Position numbers and translations under genes: made by a program
Part shown: one piece after another, positions 12,215-24,600 of the stretch
Position numbering within the stretch: position 1 is the stretch's first letter
Layout of the letters: the number at the start of each line of letters is the position of its first letter
Origin: Ascidia mentula
Taxonomy: Eukaryota > Chordata > Ascidiacea > Phlebobranchia > Ascidiidae
NCBI GenBank assembly: GCA_947561715.1
Contig: OX387199.1
Span: 21,643,001 to 21,707,000 of the forward strand
DNA length: 64,000 bases
Direction of reading: 5' to 3'
The notes under the pieces: model-generated
What the model was told of the DNA's origin: nothing
Database searches by the model: none
The model's input: only the letters and a program-made list of their open reading frames with translations

Positions 12215-12819
12215 GTCAGTTTAAAGTAAAATATTTACTGACTATCGTAACATACGATGACGTATTAGTGGTAAAGTTATTTAGAAACCAAACACACACC
12301 TCCTGCCTCAGCTCATTACCGTCTTTAATGAACGCAAACTATTCGCTTCACCTACTCATATTGTCAACACGTTGCACTAAGCATCTGTGTACGCCCCACG
12401 AATACATGTGGAAATGAATGGAATGAATTTACGCGTTTCATCTGGAATATGACAACGCGAATTTTACGGGAACAGCGAAGTTGTGACAACTTTTCACTCT
12501 CAGAAGGGAAGTCTGCGTCAGTTGAGTTACCGCGCGAGCGACGCGTGTAGGAAGAATAACCTCGTTAATAGTTGTGTTTAGAAACGATTACATGAGGGGC
12601 AACAACACATGGAAAACATTTTCTTATAATGATGTTCTACGACTTTCCTGTTTTTACAACAAGTTTAATATTTAGAGTTTGAATTTTCCAGATATGGGAA
12701 TTCGATACTTCATCCTGTTACGGTTGATGTCAGAGTAATTTATTGCATGGCTAAACTATACCGTTTACCTCCGACATCATTTTTAGAACAATAGTATTAC
12801 TTTTATTTTAGCGTGGGTG

Positions 12820-13210
12820 ACGTCAGAAGTAAAGCCAGGTGTATCCATATAGGTACCGTGCATTACCGGCGAGCGACACTACCTAATATGTTGTTATACA
12901 ACCATTGTGATTAACATCATAACAACCGGCTGATTCAACGCTTCACCGGTTTTTAACGCCTTCTTCACTTGACTGGACTGAAAATAGTCATCGGGTCACC
13001 AGGGTTTTACGTTTCGTTTCACTGTTTACAAATCTTCGTTCAATGTCTTTAGTTTAGTATTGCGATTTGCTGGAAAAGGTGGTTTCTGTTGAATGACATG
13101 CAGGGTTAAGAAGGCTTACTCCATACCATTTTATTCGCCTGCTTTAAAAACTATCCCCAAACCTTGTTCTCAAGCTTGTATATAGTTTATTTACAGAATC
13201 AGCGAAGAGC
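12820..13210 (+). repeat. Dispersed block U, partial copy
   Basis: Right half of the block (ACCTAATATGTTGTTA, then CGCTTCACCGGTTTTTAACG), directly after unit B. 13560-14320 holds no gene I can support apart from short chance frames. Confidence 0.5.
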
Positions 13211-13397
13211 ATACTTGTAATCATATTTGTATATGCATATTTATATGCTACATAATGATAAAACGTTCATGAAATACGATGAAAGACACTTTTTTCACGT
13301 ATTAGTGCTTTAGTTCTTTAGTCACTTATAGCTAAGGACGTTAATTTTTGACAAAGAGGGTTAAACGTTAAAAGCAAACAAAACTAAATATAAACAA

Positions 13398-13556
13398 AGT
13401 GGAGCCAATAAAATGATTTGTGTACGCTGCGGACAGATGGCCACTGTTTCGACGTAAAAGTGCAACTGGTGTGACTGTCAGACGACTTTGCTGACCAAAC
13501 GGCCAAGCAAAGACTTTTTAGGTCGAAACAGTGGCGTTTGTCTGCAGCTTACATAA
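13398..13556. repeat. Foldback element, best copy of a local family
   Basis: The arms 13426-13453 and 13522-13548 are inverted copies around GGCCACTGTTTCGAC, flanked outside by AAAGTGGAGCCAATAAAATG. Related copies or halves lie at 5185-5290, 29663-29780, 37800-37900, 47870-47960, 50050-50120 and 58780-58880, which fits a non-autonomous MITE family. Non-coding. Confidence 0.6.
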
Positions 13557-14324
13557 AACTAAATATATTTACACAAGTACACATCAATCGCAATATTTTG
13601 ACAAATACCGGTATTCAAGGTTTGAAATCGTTCGCTGCCTTTTATGGTAAAATGAAAACATGAAATGCGAAAACATCATGCCTATGTATATGTATGGAAA
13701 ATTTGCAGTCAAATGAAAATTCGGCAAGTAGAAAAGCAGAAAAGAAAGTAGAAAGAAATCAATTTTGCTTGCTAAAAATTTTTTTAACCGGACGCAAATA
13801 TTGTCATTTGTTAGGTTTTGCAACTCGGGAATTAGCTTTAATCGAAAAGGGATGTCATCTTGTTTTTCAAAATTGTCGCCATCTGTTTTCTGCTGCTCTT
13901 TGAGTCGAAATATCTATTGCAATTAAAGTATATTGTTAATTACATTAACTTGCTAGCAATTACGCAAGAAAAAAAACATTGTACAATTTCTGGCAAAGCC
14001 AAACATAAAATGCAAGTAAAATGACCATTATCAAAAATAAACTGGGGTGATCATGATTTAATTTGGACGACGTTTTGGTAAATTCAATGTACAAAAATTC
14101 ACCAGAAGATCCCAACTTCTTTTTTATTAAATAAACTTGAATGTGAATTACACCGAGGCATTATCAACGACAACGTTGCAAATTATGGCCTGTATTGTGA
14201 GTAAAGTCTCAGAAGGATTTGCTTCAACGATTACATAAACGATTTAATTTAACGATTCAAATTAAATAACAGTGTGAATTGTTTTAAAAAGTAATGAAAT
14301 TAAGTTCTCTAACCAATGACTAAC

Positions 14325-15091
14325 CCATTCATAATCTTTTTTGTTGCGTCTTGCCTTTTTTGTTTCCTTTCTTGATTCGATAGGTTTTTGGTTTCTGTTT
14401 TCCCCTTCTCGTCAATTCTTCCAAAGGCCTGAAACAGTTGCTCCATTGTTTTCTGTTGGTCACTCTTTCCTAGATCGCTCCTAGATAAGATCAACATGGA
14501 AGCGGCGATGCAGGATGACACAGGAATGGATTGGAAAACATCACCATCAGCAAGTCGCCTAGCAATCTCGAATAACAAGAGAACTGAGAGCTCGAAAAAC
14601 AAACCACTGTATTCTGTAGCACCTGCTGTGCCGTTGACTGATTCTGTCATAAACTTCCCAAAGTATTCATTAAACGCACTGAAATACTTTTTCTTTACAA
14701 AAGTTGTGTAATTGTTCACTTCTGAATTAAAAGCGGAGGTAATTATTAACCCGTTCCCTGGTTGGTCTTTATATGGGACGGCAAGCAATATAATATCACG
14801 ATCCCCAGCATCAGATCCGCAACGGAAAAAGAAGTAATTTTTTTTTTTAAATACTTTTCTGTTTTGTACAATTCTAATGAAGTCGTGAAGCAAGTCTTGC
14901 CCCTTGTTAACTCCAAAGTAACTGGGAACCAGGTTTTTGGGCGGGTCGGGTTTAGGCAGGTAACGAGGCCATGGTCGTTTTCTGCAATATTCCGTCAAAT
15001 TGTCAAGCAGAATTCTGTTCGGATTTGGTGACACAGACAATAACAACTGATCACGAAATTCTTCTTCAATCTTTTCGACGTCATCTCCCAT
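14325..15091 (-). CDS. Unknown-family copy 2, large exon (C-terminal exon not found)
   Basis: An open frame from ATG at 15091 to a good donor at 14325 (GG|GTTAGT, phase 2, as in all copies) gives 255 codons. Conserved blocks: GQDLLHDFIRIVQNR, NYFFFRCGSDAGDRDIILLA, QPGNGLIITSAFNSEVNNY, FMTESVNG, FELSVLLLFEIARRLADGD and SIPVSSCIAASML. The tail of the exon is lysine-rich (ERKQKRQDATKKIM). I could not find the small C-terminal exon in the next 1.3 kb, so it may be diverged, distant or lost. If the donor is not used, the frame stops at 14309. Confidence 0.65.
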
Positions 15092-15599
15092 TGTTTCAAG
15101 TTACGATTGTGTCAATTCAATTAAGTGTTTTATCACAAATTATACAAATTAAATCAAAAATAATTACGAGACGGTTTCCCTAGCCATTCTAAATGTTACA
15201 AACAAACGGTTTAAAAAGATCGTGTTTTTTTGGTGCATCGTAAGAACGAAAACAAGACTTTTTGAAAATGATATGAACAACACGTTTCGCCTGCTCTTCA
15301 CTAAGATATTATTTTGTGGTTTTGAATAATTACCTGAACAGTTGCCAGTCCAAAATTTAAAAGTCCTTCCACATGAGAAATCAGTGGACATGGGATTTAT
15401 GCAGAAAGTGTACGTGTAGAGTTACTTGGGCCAGGCTTAATGCCATTGCTTATTAAACACGTCGAATTGAATTTTTAAGTCCCACACATCCGAAAGAAAA
15501 AGTTTGGGCATTTTAATATAATTTTGTTTTAATTGTCATGAAACAAATTACGATAAAGAGGTTTAATTCCGTCACTTATAGGTTTTCAAAATGTGAGCT

Positions 15600-17150
15600 G
15601 CATTTAAAAACCTTTTTTTGCGCGCAGGCCTTAATGTATTTTGAAACCATGAAAACCATGGTTACAACGCTATACATAATAACTCTACTAAGTCCTCCTG
15701 CTCGATTCCAGTGTAACGGAATAATAAGCCTTTGTACATATTTATATTTTAGGCAAAAAGTCAGCCTTTTTGGCGCATCCATGTTACAAGCCGCAAACAA
15801 TTACGCTGTGGGCAGCAAACTTACAAGTTTTAAATTGTTAGGATTTTTATTAGTGGTTGCCAACCTAACGACTTTGGGAATAATTCATTCCCTCTGCGGC
15901 AATCATTGTTTCGAATCCCGGCGAGCTGTTTTTGTCTGGTATTAACTTTACGTGGAAATTATTTGGGAAAGCTTCATGCTTCGTCATATTAGCAAGAGAT
16001 TAGGTTCAAATGCGAAATCATCACACGATGTTAATTTGAAGGCGTAGTAGTGAGCGAATGATTTTGTTCATTTCTGTCTCCAGATTTTAACTTTGCGGCT
16101 TGAGATGCATTTCTTTGAATAATTTTGCAAAGCAAACACCCAATTAGACGATCAATAACTTTAAATTTTTATATACAGATTGATAGGCTCTGTAGCTATT
16201 GAGTTTGCAGTTCAAATACAAAACAATCCCATTAAATACCAAAACGCCAGGAAAATATTTGGATCACTATTAAATATAACTGCAAAACGTGGGTCCTAAC
16301 TTCAACAACACAAACATAAACACCCACATATTCTAAAATTTTTCGCATAAACAAGCGTCTGTCAAAAATAATCAAATTTTTTTGGCAAATCCTTATACAC
16401 ACAAAGTAACACATAGCACCGTTGTTCATCCGGGCCGTGCACACCTTTCGTTAAAACTTTATGGCAATGTTTTGTGGACCTGTCATATCAACCTGGTGCC
16501 TTGCTAACTCCACGGAAACACGATTATGTGTAACTGTCTCCTCACTCCACAGTGCCTCCCTATATATATCCGATCCTTTGTCTTTTGGTCACGATTTAAA
16601 CCTGAATACTCGAAATTTCGCCCATCCCCCAAGCGTTACCAACCGCATTTTGCATTGTTACTAAACAATACCACTTGGCAACGTAAACAATCAACAAGAA
16701 CCACGTGACGAACATTCTATGTGAGTTGTTTAGCGACAAATATTTTCCCAAGATCATATTACGTATGGATGGCACGTCTTTCAACAACGTTAACACAAAG
16801 ACAACAATAAACACAATGTTCATTAAATCGCTGCCGTCAATGCTATTTCTATTATTTAGCAAACATGTCTGGTTGTGAACAAAGCGTCGGATCGTTTTGC
16901 TTTGGCCACGATTTCAAACCTGAATACCCGAAATTCTAAACGAGCCTATGTGGCGTTACCAACACGCTTCTTGCATTGTTACGAAACAATATCACTTAGC
17001 AACCTAACCAATTTAACAAACACAGTTCCACGTGGATTGTTTAGCGACAAACTTTTTCAACAGTTACTTAACGATCAGATTACAAACCGACGAAGCATAA
17101 GTGGGGAAAGTTTAAAACATCAACTAACAAGAAAGAAGCAGGTTTGTTAA
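15600..17150 (+). repeat. Dispersed repeat R, copy 1
   Basis: Blocks of this stretch recur at 36130-37790, inverted at 57470-58770, and in part at 59150-59300. Shared strings include GCAAACAATTACGCTGTG and ACCTGGTGCCTTGCTAACTC. Open frames inside are short and not conserved. No transposase or reverse transcriptase is visible. 17150-17870 shows nothing identifiable. Confidence 0.55.
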
Positions 17151-18089
17151 TCCACATTCCACATACACTTTGACAAGTTTGGTGTTTCAAATCTGTTCAC
17201 GGGCGCCGTTTTTTACGTTTTTCAATTAGACAGTGTGGTGACTCCCCGTGAGTAAACACCATTATACATGTATGCCTTGCCATATATCCTTTTTGGTTGC
17301 ACGTCTATGTATATGTACCAACACTATTAAACAGATTAGTAAACCCTGCGAAAAAGAAGTTGGTTGTCAAATATTTTATTGCTGTTTGTTTGAATATGTT
17401 TGTAAAAGTAATTAAATGAATATTTAGACTACGAGCATTCATGTGGAACATATTTTCCTAACTTTTCACTAAGTCAGAATCACTGACCGACGAGTGTTTC
17501 ATAGATGAAATATAAAATAAAATAACTCATGTACTAGACCTTCCCCATGCAACTTTGCTTGGGCGTTCTTTTTGTATTTTGTTACGTAGATGAGAAGTTG
17601 TTCGAATCTAAATGCAAACAACGTTTGTGGCAGACAACTAAATGATTTCCACGTTATTTACATAATCTCGTTAAATATTATTCGTTATCAGCTGTACGAT
17701 TGTTTTTAGAGGAACAAATCCATACCCGACGAAATGAACGTAGTAGCTCGCGAAAGCTCGTGCTGTCGAACGTGGTTTAAAAATCAATCTGTCACAAAAA
17801 GTGTATCAGAAACCAAAGCAGTTAGCAACCTGAGACTGGTATGTTCTCCTGCACAATTTGTTATTAACACTTGTAACTTAAGGTGCGCCTAAATAATGTG
17901 TTAAGTATATGATGTGTGAAAAAACCTCAACGAGAACCTCATTATTGTGGCTTATGTTCGGAAAGCATGATCTTTGGCACAAGTAAAACCACAATGGTTT
18001 CATTACCAATAAAATCAACCACTTAATTGAAATAGTTCTTAACCTTTCTCCATTTTTCAGATCTCTCTCGTATTCGAAGAAAACAGAAA

Positions 18090-18300
18090 AGAAGAAGTTG
18101 TAGTTGTGAAGCATTGGAGCGGAACGTCACGTGACATGTGAATAGATTTCCAAAAGTTTTCCACCAATGACGTTTGCCTTGAAATCAAGGGTTTGATATG
18201 CTGTTATTTTTAGACATGTTGCGACCTTACCCACACCATAAAGTCTTGACACCAAAATACATTTCTGCGTATACGCTTGGTCGGTCTGTCGGATGAATTC
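18090..18300 (+). repeat. Dispersed block T, copy 2
   Basis: Copy of 1-240, including GCGGAACGTCACGTGACATG. Confidence 0.5.
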
Positions 18301-18329
18301 ATTTATTTTATTTTACCAGCCATATAAGA

Positions 18330-19970
18330 ATAAAGTATTGCTGAATACTGATATTCTGGCAAATTTTATTTTTTTGTCGTTTCTCGACGTTTCGGCTGTT
18401 ATGCAGCAGCCTTCATCAGGAGGTATGAAATGTAAATCAAGCAATGTGGACAATGTTGTGGCGTAACAATTAATAATAAGTATGGTTAACAAAATGTTTA
18501 TGTTGGTAAGTAGTAAATTAAAAGTTGGATATTAATGCCCACGCCAACCTGCTTAAATAGATCCTGGTCCCAAACCCAGGCCGCCAAACAATGTTTGTAA
18601 TTTTACAACGTAACCAGCCCACAAGGTGGTGCCAGAGAGCTAATTTTCCTAATATCTATAATTAACTTATTTCTGATTTGTTTGATTTGCTGATGAAAGC
18701 AAATATAATTCGTAACTTTTATATTTTGTGAAGGTTTTGTCTACATAAACTTTTTTTTTTGAAATCCATATTAATCTCACCCTTTTTTTAAATATCTCAA
18801 GTCAGGCACATTTACTCGATGAAAACCCATAAATTATTCGACTTCCTCTGAAACATTGGGTTTTCTACGTCAATAACCTCGATGCGTTGTTGCAATAGTT
18901 GCTGAACTTCATCTTTTCACAATGTTTTTAATAAAAGTTTATGCATACGCAGTCATGCGATAAGTTATTTCCGAAAAGATTGCGACGACCGTTGATGACT
19001 ACAAGAAGACAAAAGTGTTTGCTTGTGAAACTAAACTTGTTGTTCCGTTGCAATCACATGTGTGCACATTCATTCGCATAGTTATGTTTTACTCAAACCA
19101 CAAATGATTTGGTTTGTGATATCGCGTGGAAAGTTGCTAAAACCAAACTGTGGTGTTTTCACTTCCGATTGCTTGAGGAAAAAAGAAATTAAAACAAGAG
19201 CAGAAAATACATGTAAAAATGAGAAAAAAATTCTACCAAAAAATGATTTATGTCACAAATTCTGAAACGGCCATTTTATTTCCAGTACATTTCCAAAAAA
19301 TTTTGCATTAGGCACTCAATAATGATAATAATATTCTTGAAATATTTGCTTATTTTGGGTCGGTGTATAAGGTGGAAAGAAATACTTAATTTTGACAACA
19401 TCATTCAACGGGTTACGATGAACAGGTACACTTGGAATATTAACTTGTTGTTCTGAAACTTTGCAAATCCAAGCAATATATCATTTAGGTATCGTTAAAC
19501 TTTCCGTATGAAGATCCCGTATATTGACAACTTTAGCCGTCAAAAACGCAATGTTTATTAAATTATGCCAATTTAATGGTTTGCTTTGTTTTCAGCCATA
19601 GGACGAATTTTTATTTTCTGTTATTCCAACCAGGGTGTTGTGGTTTTCAACAAGGGAAATTACCTTTACGCAAGGGTATCAAGTTCTGTTACGTCACGTA
19701 GCGGTGAACCTAGTGTTAAATGTTGGAAAGGCTACTGACTTTTTTCCAGTTTTATTTAGTACGTTAGTGACAATTCTTTAACTGCAAAAATTTTCAAATC
19801 GAACCACAATTAAAACATTGGACCGGAAGGGCGGTGACGTCATCTCAGCATAAAGCCAATCGAGCCAGGTGTTCTTATTCATTGTAGCCAAGTGATTGTT
19901 GCGTATTTCAACCTAAAAAGTTATTTATCATTTTTACTTCGATTCAACCTGAGGTCTTTCGTTGTTGTTA
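18330..19970. other. Non-coding stretch upstream of the eight-cysteine gene
   Basis: Contains CGACGTTTCGGCTG and CAGCCTTCATCAGG at 18387-18421, a sequence style often seen in ends of retroelements, but no coding region for one. A degenerate block U lies at 18600-19060. The 300 bp before the start at 19975 shows no clear TATA box. Confidence 0.35.
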
Positions 19971-19974
19971 AACC

Positions 19975-21066
19975 ATGAACAAAATCTTCACCTCCTGCAT
20001 CCTTCTCCTCCTCATCAGTACCAACGTCGTCATGGCATTCCCAGGTGAGGATGATTTTGTTGAAAATCCCCTTATAAGCTCAATTGTGCGGAATTTTTTC
20101 ACACATTATTACGTAGATGGAAGATGGTTTAAACCTGGATATTAAAGATGGGTGTCGGATAATTATTTTTGGAACTTGTATAGACAAGTGCGTCCTATGA
20201 CAGGCGAATATTAGTTGTTAGTTTTAATTACTTGATTTCTTCTGCTTATTTGTAAACAATAACCAAAACACATGAGGCCTTGTCGTATAGTGAGCGAGAT
20301 ATCGTTAAAAATCTATACGCCTCTACGTGAATCCCTGAAAATTACATTAAAAATCTACGTTGAGTGAAGAAGTGGAAGTTACGTTTTGTTACGTGGAATC
20401 AGTTGCAAAATCAAGTGCTTATTTTCCAGGAATGTCATGTGATTTCATCAAGCCCCCAGAGATATTACGTGGATATTACTGCACAGATGGGAGTTCACCG
20501 GATTGTCGTTCTGAAGCAATTTGCGAACCCAAGCTTTCATTCTCTCAACGACAACCTCATTACTGTTGTTTGTGTCTGGAGAGCAGGAGCTTTTGCTTAG
20601 GTAAAACTAAAATTTGTGAATAATCTGGAACAAATGTTCGCTTATACATCGCCTTCTGTTACAAAAATACCTGAACTGACTTAAACACGTTTCAAAGATT
20701 TGCACAAAAGGTTTCATTTCCTTTTGTAAGTGTTAATGTTGTTAACCGTTAAAACATTTCCATTGCGAATGCCATCAAGCACTTAATTCAAATTCTTCTG
20801 GCCAATGCTATAATAGTACATATATATTTTTCGGTATATACCATATCGTTATACTCAAAACGCTCAAAACGAATCAACGGTACATTAACGTCCACAACAA
20901 TCCTGACAGAAGTTTTTCTTGAAATGAGTTGAAATAGCATAGTTGCAATTGGTAATTTTTTGTTGTTTTGCTTGTTCATAAAGTGTATCAAAATTGATCT
21001 GTTCATGTTTAATCATCTTTTTATGCAGATGCAATTCCCCGTGATCACGACATTCCGGAACAATAA
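19975..21066 (+). CDS. Small secreted eight-cysteine protein, 3 exons, 92 aa
   Basis: Exons 19975-20044, 20430-20600 and 21029-21066 join in phases 1 and 1 and give 92 codons plus TAA. Residues 1-21 are a signal peptide (MNKIFTSCILLLLISTNVVM, then A) with likely cleavage after VMA. The mature part of about 71 residues has eight cysteines in the order C-x13-C-x7-C-x5-C-x13-CC-x1-C-x6-C, and a hydrophilic tail AIPRDHDIPEQ from exon 3. I do not recognise the family. The CC pair and the C-x5-C spacing recall whey-acidic-protein folds but do not fit them. Four disulfides are likely, with secretion to the extracellular space. A short polyadenylation distance and a tail-to-tail position 630 bp from the GPCR end are notable. 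Exons 2 and 3 recur at 61 kb, and exon 1 does not. Confidence 0.75.
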
Positions 21067-21119
21067 TGCTTTGAACGTGAATTTAATGCTTTTCGCGTTG
21101 CTTAGCAACGGTGCTTGCC

Positions 21120-21125
21120 AATAAA
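21120..21125 (+). promoter_or_regulatory. Polyadenylation signal AATAAA
   Basis: A canonical hexamer lies 54 bases after the stop codon of the eight-cysteine gene. It is conserved at 61660-61665 in the duplicate. Confidence 0.55.
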
Positions 21126-21695
21126 CAACAGTGACATGGTTTGTTTGAATTTGCTTCAGTCAGAGGCCAGCATTAACTAAACGCAATCTTTTGCATTCAT
21201 TATCAGATTGAATTTATAGTTGTTCAGTCGGACTTTGGAATGAATCCAATGTCCGAAGGTAATTCAACCTCTACTGCATATGTGATGATTCACTTTAAAT
21301 TCCGCTGCATCCGTTTGAGACTTTAAACTTCCGTTCCGATTCGCTAGGTTTGTTCATTGTACCGACCTCAGAATTTCTGCACGTCGATCGAATATTGCAC
21401 TGATTTGGTCACAGGATGTTAAGTTTAAATACCAAGCTTTTGTCACAAACGTCACAAATTAATAAGATTTCCTGCCGCGTCACGAGGGATGACATCATGG
21501 ATCGACCTACAGTCCTTATCCAATCGAGGGAAAAGGTTACACCGTATCGAAAACATCAAATATTTACTGTACAATATTCTGTTTGCAGTCAGTTATACAA
21601 ACAACCAATATTACTTCAATACATCATAAATACATTGTTGCAATAAGCGCAAATCAACCGCCTTATGAAATGTTTCCGTGCGGTTGTGGATCGTT

Positions 21696-24600
21696 TTAAA
21701 CTTGGGCGGTTTGAAAAGCCGTGCTTTGGGTTATCGGTTGCCTGGACAACTTTGAGCTGACTTTGTGAACCACACTCTTGCGCAATTTATCCAAAGCGGT
21801 GGAGTATATGAGAGGGTTGATGGCGCTGTTAATGGGAAGCAGAATAACTGCCGACACGACGTAAGCCACAGAGGGCAAAGTGAAACCGCTGAAATGGAGG
21901 AAAGTCATCAGGGAAAGTGGAATCCAGCTACAGAAGTCGGTGAGGATGAGGAATATGATTTTGTTCTGCATATCTGCAACACAACAGGAAGATACATAGA
22001 TGTGACAAAATGGGAGGCGGTTATTTCGGCTAAAATTTAAGTCATATTCACGTCATACAAATACATCCAATGGTTTACAATTGCAAGGTTCCGCAGATAA
22101 AAGTCGACAATGCAGTGCTTGAACGCAGTTTGTGACGACTAACATAGAAAATTTAATCACGCAACACGCGAATAAATTCGTGAAAAAATTTCATGTTATG
22201 TTAAACGTGGATATACGTAGAGCATGGAGGCGAGGCCGTTAAAATACCAGAAGATGCATTTTTTCTTTGGTATTTAAAAAATACAGCGCGTACATTCGTG
22301 GTGTAATGATTTGTAGAAGAGGTGACTTGGTTTGCGGAGTTACTTTTCAGAACCAGTCAGTGAGGGTCTGTATATTATTGGATGAATGTCGACGAAGAAA
22401 GTTTTAATCAAACCTTTATTTTTCTTTGAAACTCGTGCATTCTGACCATGGTTGACAATCCGCCCACTTTTGGTCGTCTTTCTGTAGATGAGAAAGTACG
22501 AGAAGGCAACGTACAAGAAAGCGGCAAAGTTAAAAGATATAATAGACATCGTATAACTCCACGCCTCATCCGACGAAGTGACGAACAATCTGCTTATACA
22601 CACACTGTTGCTGCTGTAGTATCTAAAACAAAAAGAAGGCCATTTTTCTTTTACAGTTTATATTTCAGGACGTTCCAAATGCAAGTTGCCGAAATATAAA
22701 GAAATTCAACTGATGGATAGAAGATAAACAAAATAAACATAATATTTTGCTTCGGTAAAGAATTCACGTGATTTCATACAATCGGGTTTTACGTGGTTGA
22801 AGCAGTTAGGCAGAGTCCATAACACCAGCTTTGCAAGGGAGGATTCTGCTGGCTCGCGAGCCTACGCTACCGATAAAAGAACAACGAATTCACCAAAGCG
22901 GATGTGTGTGAACCCAACCTCGGACTCATCGTACCCGAGATATCCTTTCGGTTTATCCAGTATATGGTATCCACCTCGGATGAGCACACGGTAAAGATCC
23001 GACCATGACGTCGCAAGGTTTGTTTGTTTCCAGGCGGAAGTGACGTCGGTGTGGTTTACGTCGGGATAAAACTCCACCACTCGCTTCACAAAAGTTTTCA
23101 TGTCTGTGTAGAAACAAAAGTAAGCGTTTGTAAATTCTAACGAATACAAATTTGAAAGCACACAACAATGTGTTACGGAACAATGGAATAAACTTGATGC
23201 TTATGTAGAGAACTATACCTCTAACTTACAACATGCAGCTTAACAATGAAAAGAATAATTTTATTCATTGCCATAAAGTTTCGCCACTTTTACGTAAACG
23301 CTTTGCCACAAAATTCAATGATAATTTGGGTCAAATCCACTTGCAAAACTACAACTTTGGTCAGAATATTTTACCGGAAAAATCGACCGTGACGTCACGA
23401 AAGAACATATTTTTTTCGATCCAAGCTTTGGTTTGGAATTTTTCTTCAAACTCGACCGTGAGTGGCAGCAACGCGATGAAGAACGACACGAACCAAGTCA
23501 TGAAGACTGACAACATCACGATGCGCGTGCTGGGGTTTGAAGATGCTTGGAAAGGCTAAAAATTCAAGTGATCTGTTTGTATGAAGATGTTGCTGTTGTT
23601 CCTTGATTGTTATTGAGGTTGGTTGTTCAGTTTATTGTATGTGATATCCTACAGTGTTACTTCGTGTTTTCTTTTTCGGTTTGTTGCATATTTCAAACAT
23701 TTGCAAAAGTAAAACTATAATATGGTATCCAAAAACCCAACTGAAAACAGTTATTGAATGAAAGCCTTTAGCAACATTAAACACAAATGCCTGTCGTTAT
23801 CCTGTCGTCACACGAAGTTCTCAGTCTACGTTCACAACTAAAACGTTCCACACATATGTTTCACCTTAAAGACGGCGTAGAGACGAAACGTAGTCAGCAG
23901 AACCATGGTTAGCACTGAGGTTTCGCTCGACAGCGCCACCATCACCCCGAGGGCAACACATGTCCCACTGGACCGCCACGAGAGGTCGCTGCTGCAGTAT
24001 TCTCCCGAGTAATGAACGCCCATAGATCCAAGTATGATGAGGTAAACTCCCATGAGAAAATCTGAGGCACTGAGGTTTAACACTAGAATGTGATTGGCGC
24101 GCGACGATGCGTGACTACCACGTGACTGCGTTGCCGGTTTTATTTCTTTTAACATCACCATCTGCAAAAAATTTCTGTTTGTTTAATTTTTTCGAATTAT
24201 ACACAATAATTTGTAGGATGTATGCTCAAATGTATTAAAAAGAACTTATTCATTCAAGTAAGCACTTCGCACTAGAAGAAATCCATTCAATGTTACCAGA
24301 TTTCAGATAAGATGGGTGGTTGTAAAACAGTGGTGTAGTGCAAATATTTAAGCAGTTGCTTGGGGACACAGACAATATTCTATGTCGTGTTCTGTGACAT
24401 GTTTTCTACAAACATAAGGCGAACACTTAGTTTTCTGAGTAAACAGACTAAAGTTGAAACTACAGTCAGACTTTTTCAGATAGAACCTTAATACTTTCCA
24501 TGTTGCCTAAAGTTGCTGCGAGTCCCATGATCCACACAGCTCCACGTAACAAAGGGTTCGCGATTAATTCGTATCTCGATGAAAACGACATTTCACTTGA

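Larger units (their letters stand above)
9100..12320. repeat. Tandem segmental duplication, unit B
   Basis: Direct repeat of unit A, with the longer right half (LDLa exon and signal exon both recognisable). Its right flank (12210-12560) also matches the DNA upstream of the intact GPCR at 31680-32020, so the source of the receptor part was the 31 kb locus or its ancestor. Confidence 0.8.

Noticed and set aside
15538..15945. 135-codon plus-strand ORF with hydrophobic segments
   Set aside because: It lies in dispersed repeat R, and the frame is not kept in the other copies.
16232..16444. 70-codon minus ORF with relatives at 37224-37409 and 57809-58021
   Set aside because: Similarity reflects DNA repeat R; the ORF ends and frames differ between copies.
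18387..18421. Possible retroelement end (CGACGTTTCGGCTG...CAGCCTTCATCAGG)
   Set aside because: No reverse transcriptase, endonuclease or matching partner sequence in the window.
21765..22040. Plus-strand ORFs at 21765-22040, 22448-22699 and 62306-62575
   Set aside because: Antisense shadows of the GPCR exons; the minus strand shows TM helices and consistent splicing.
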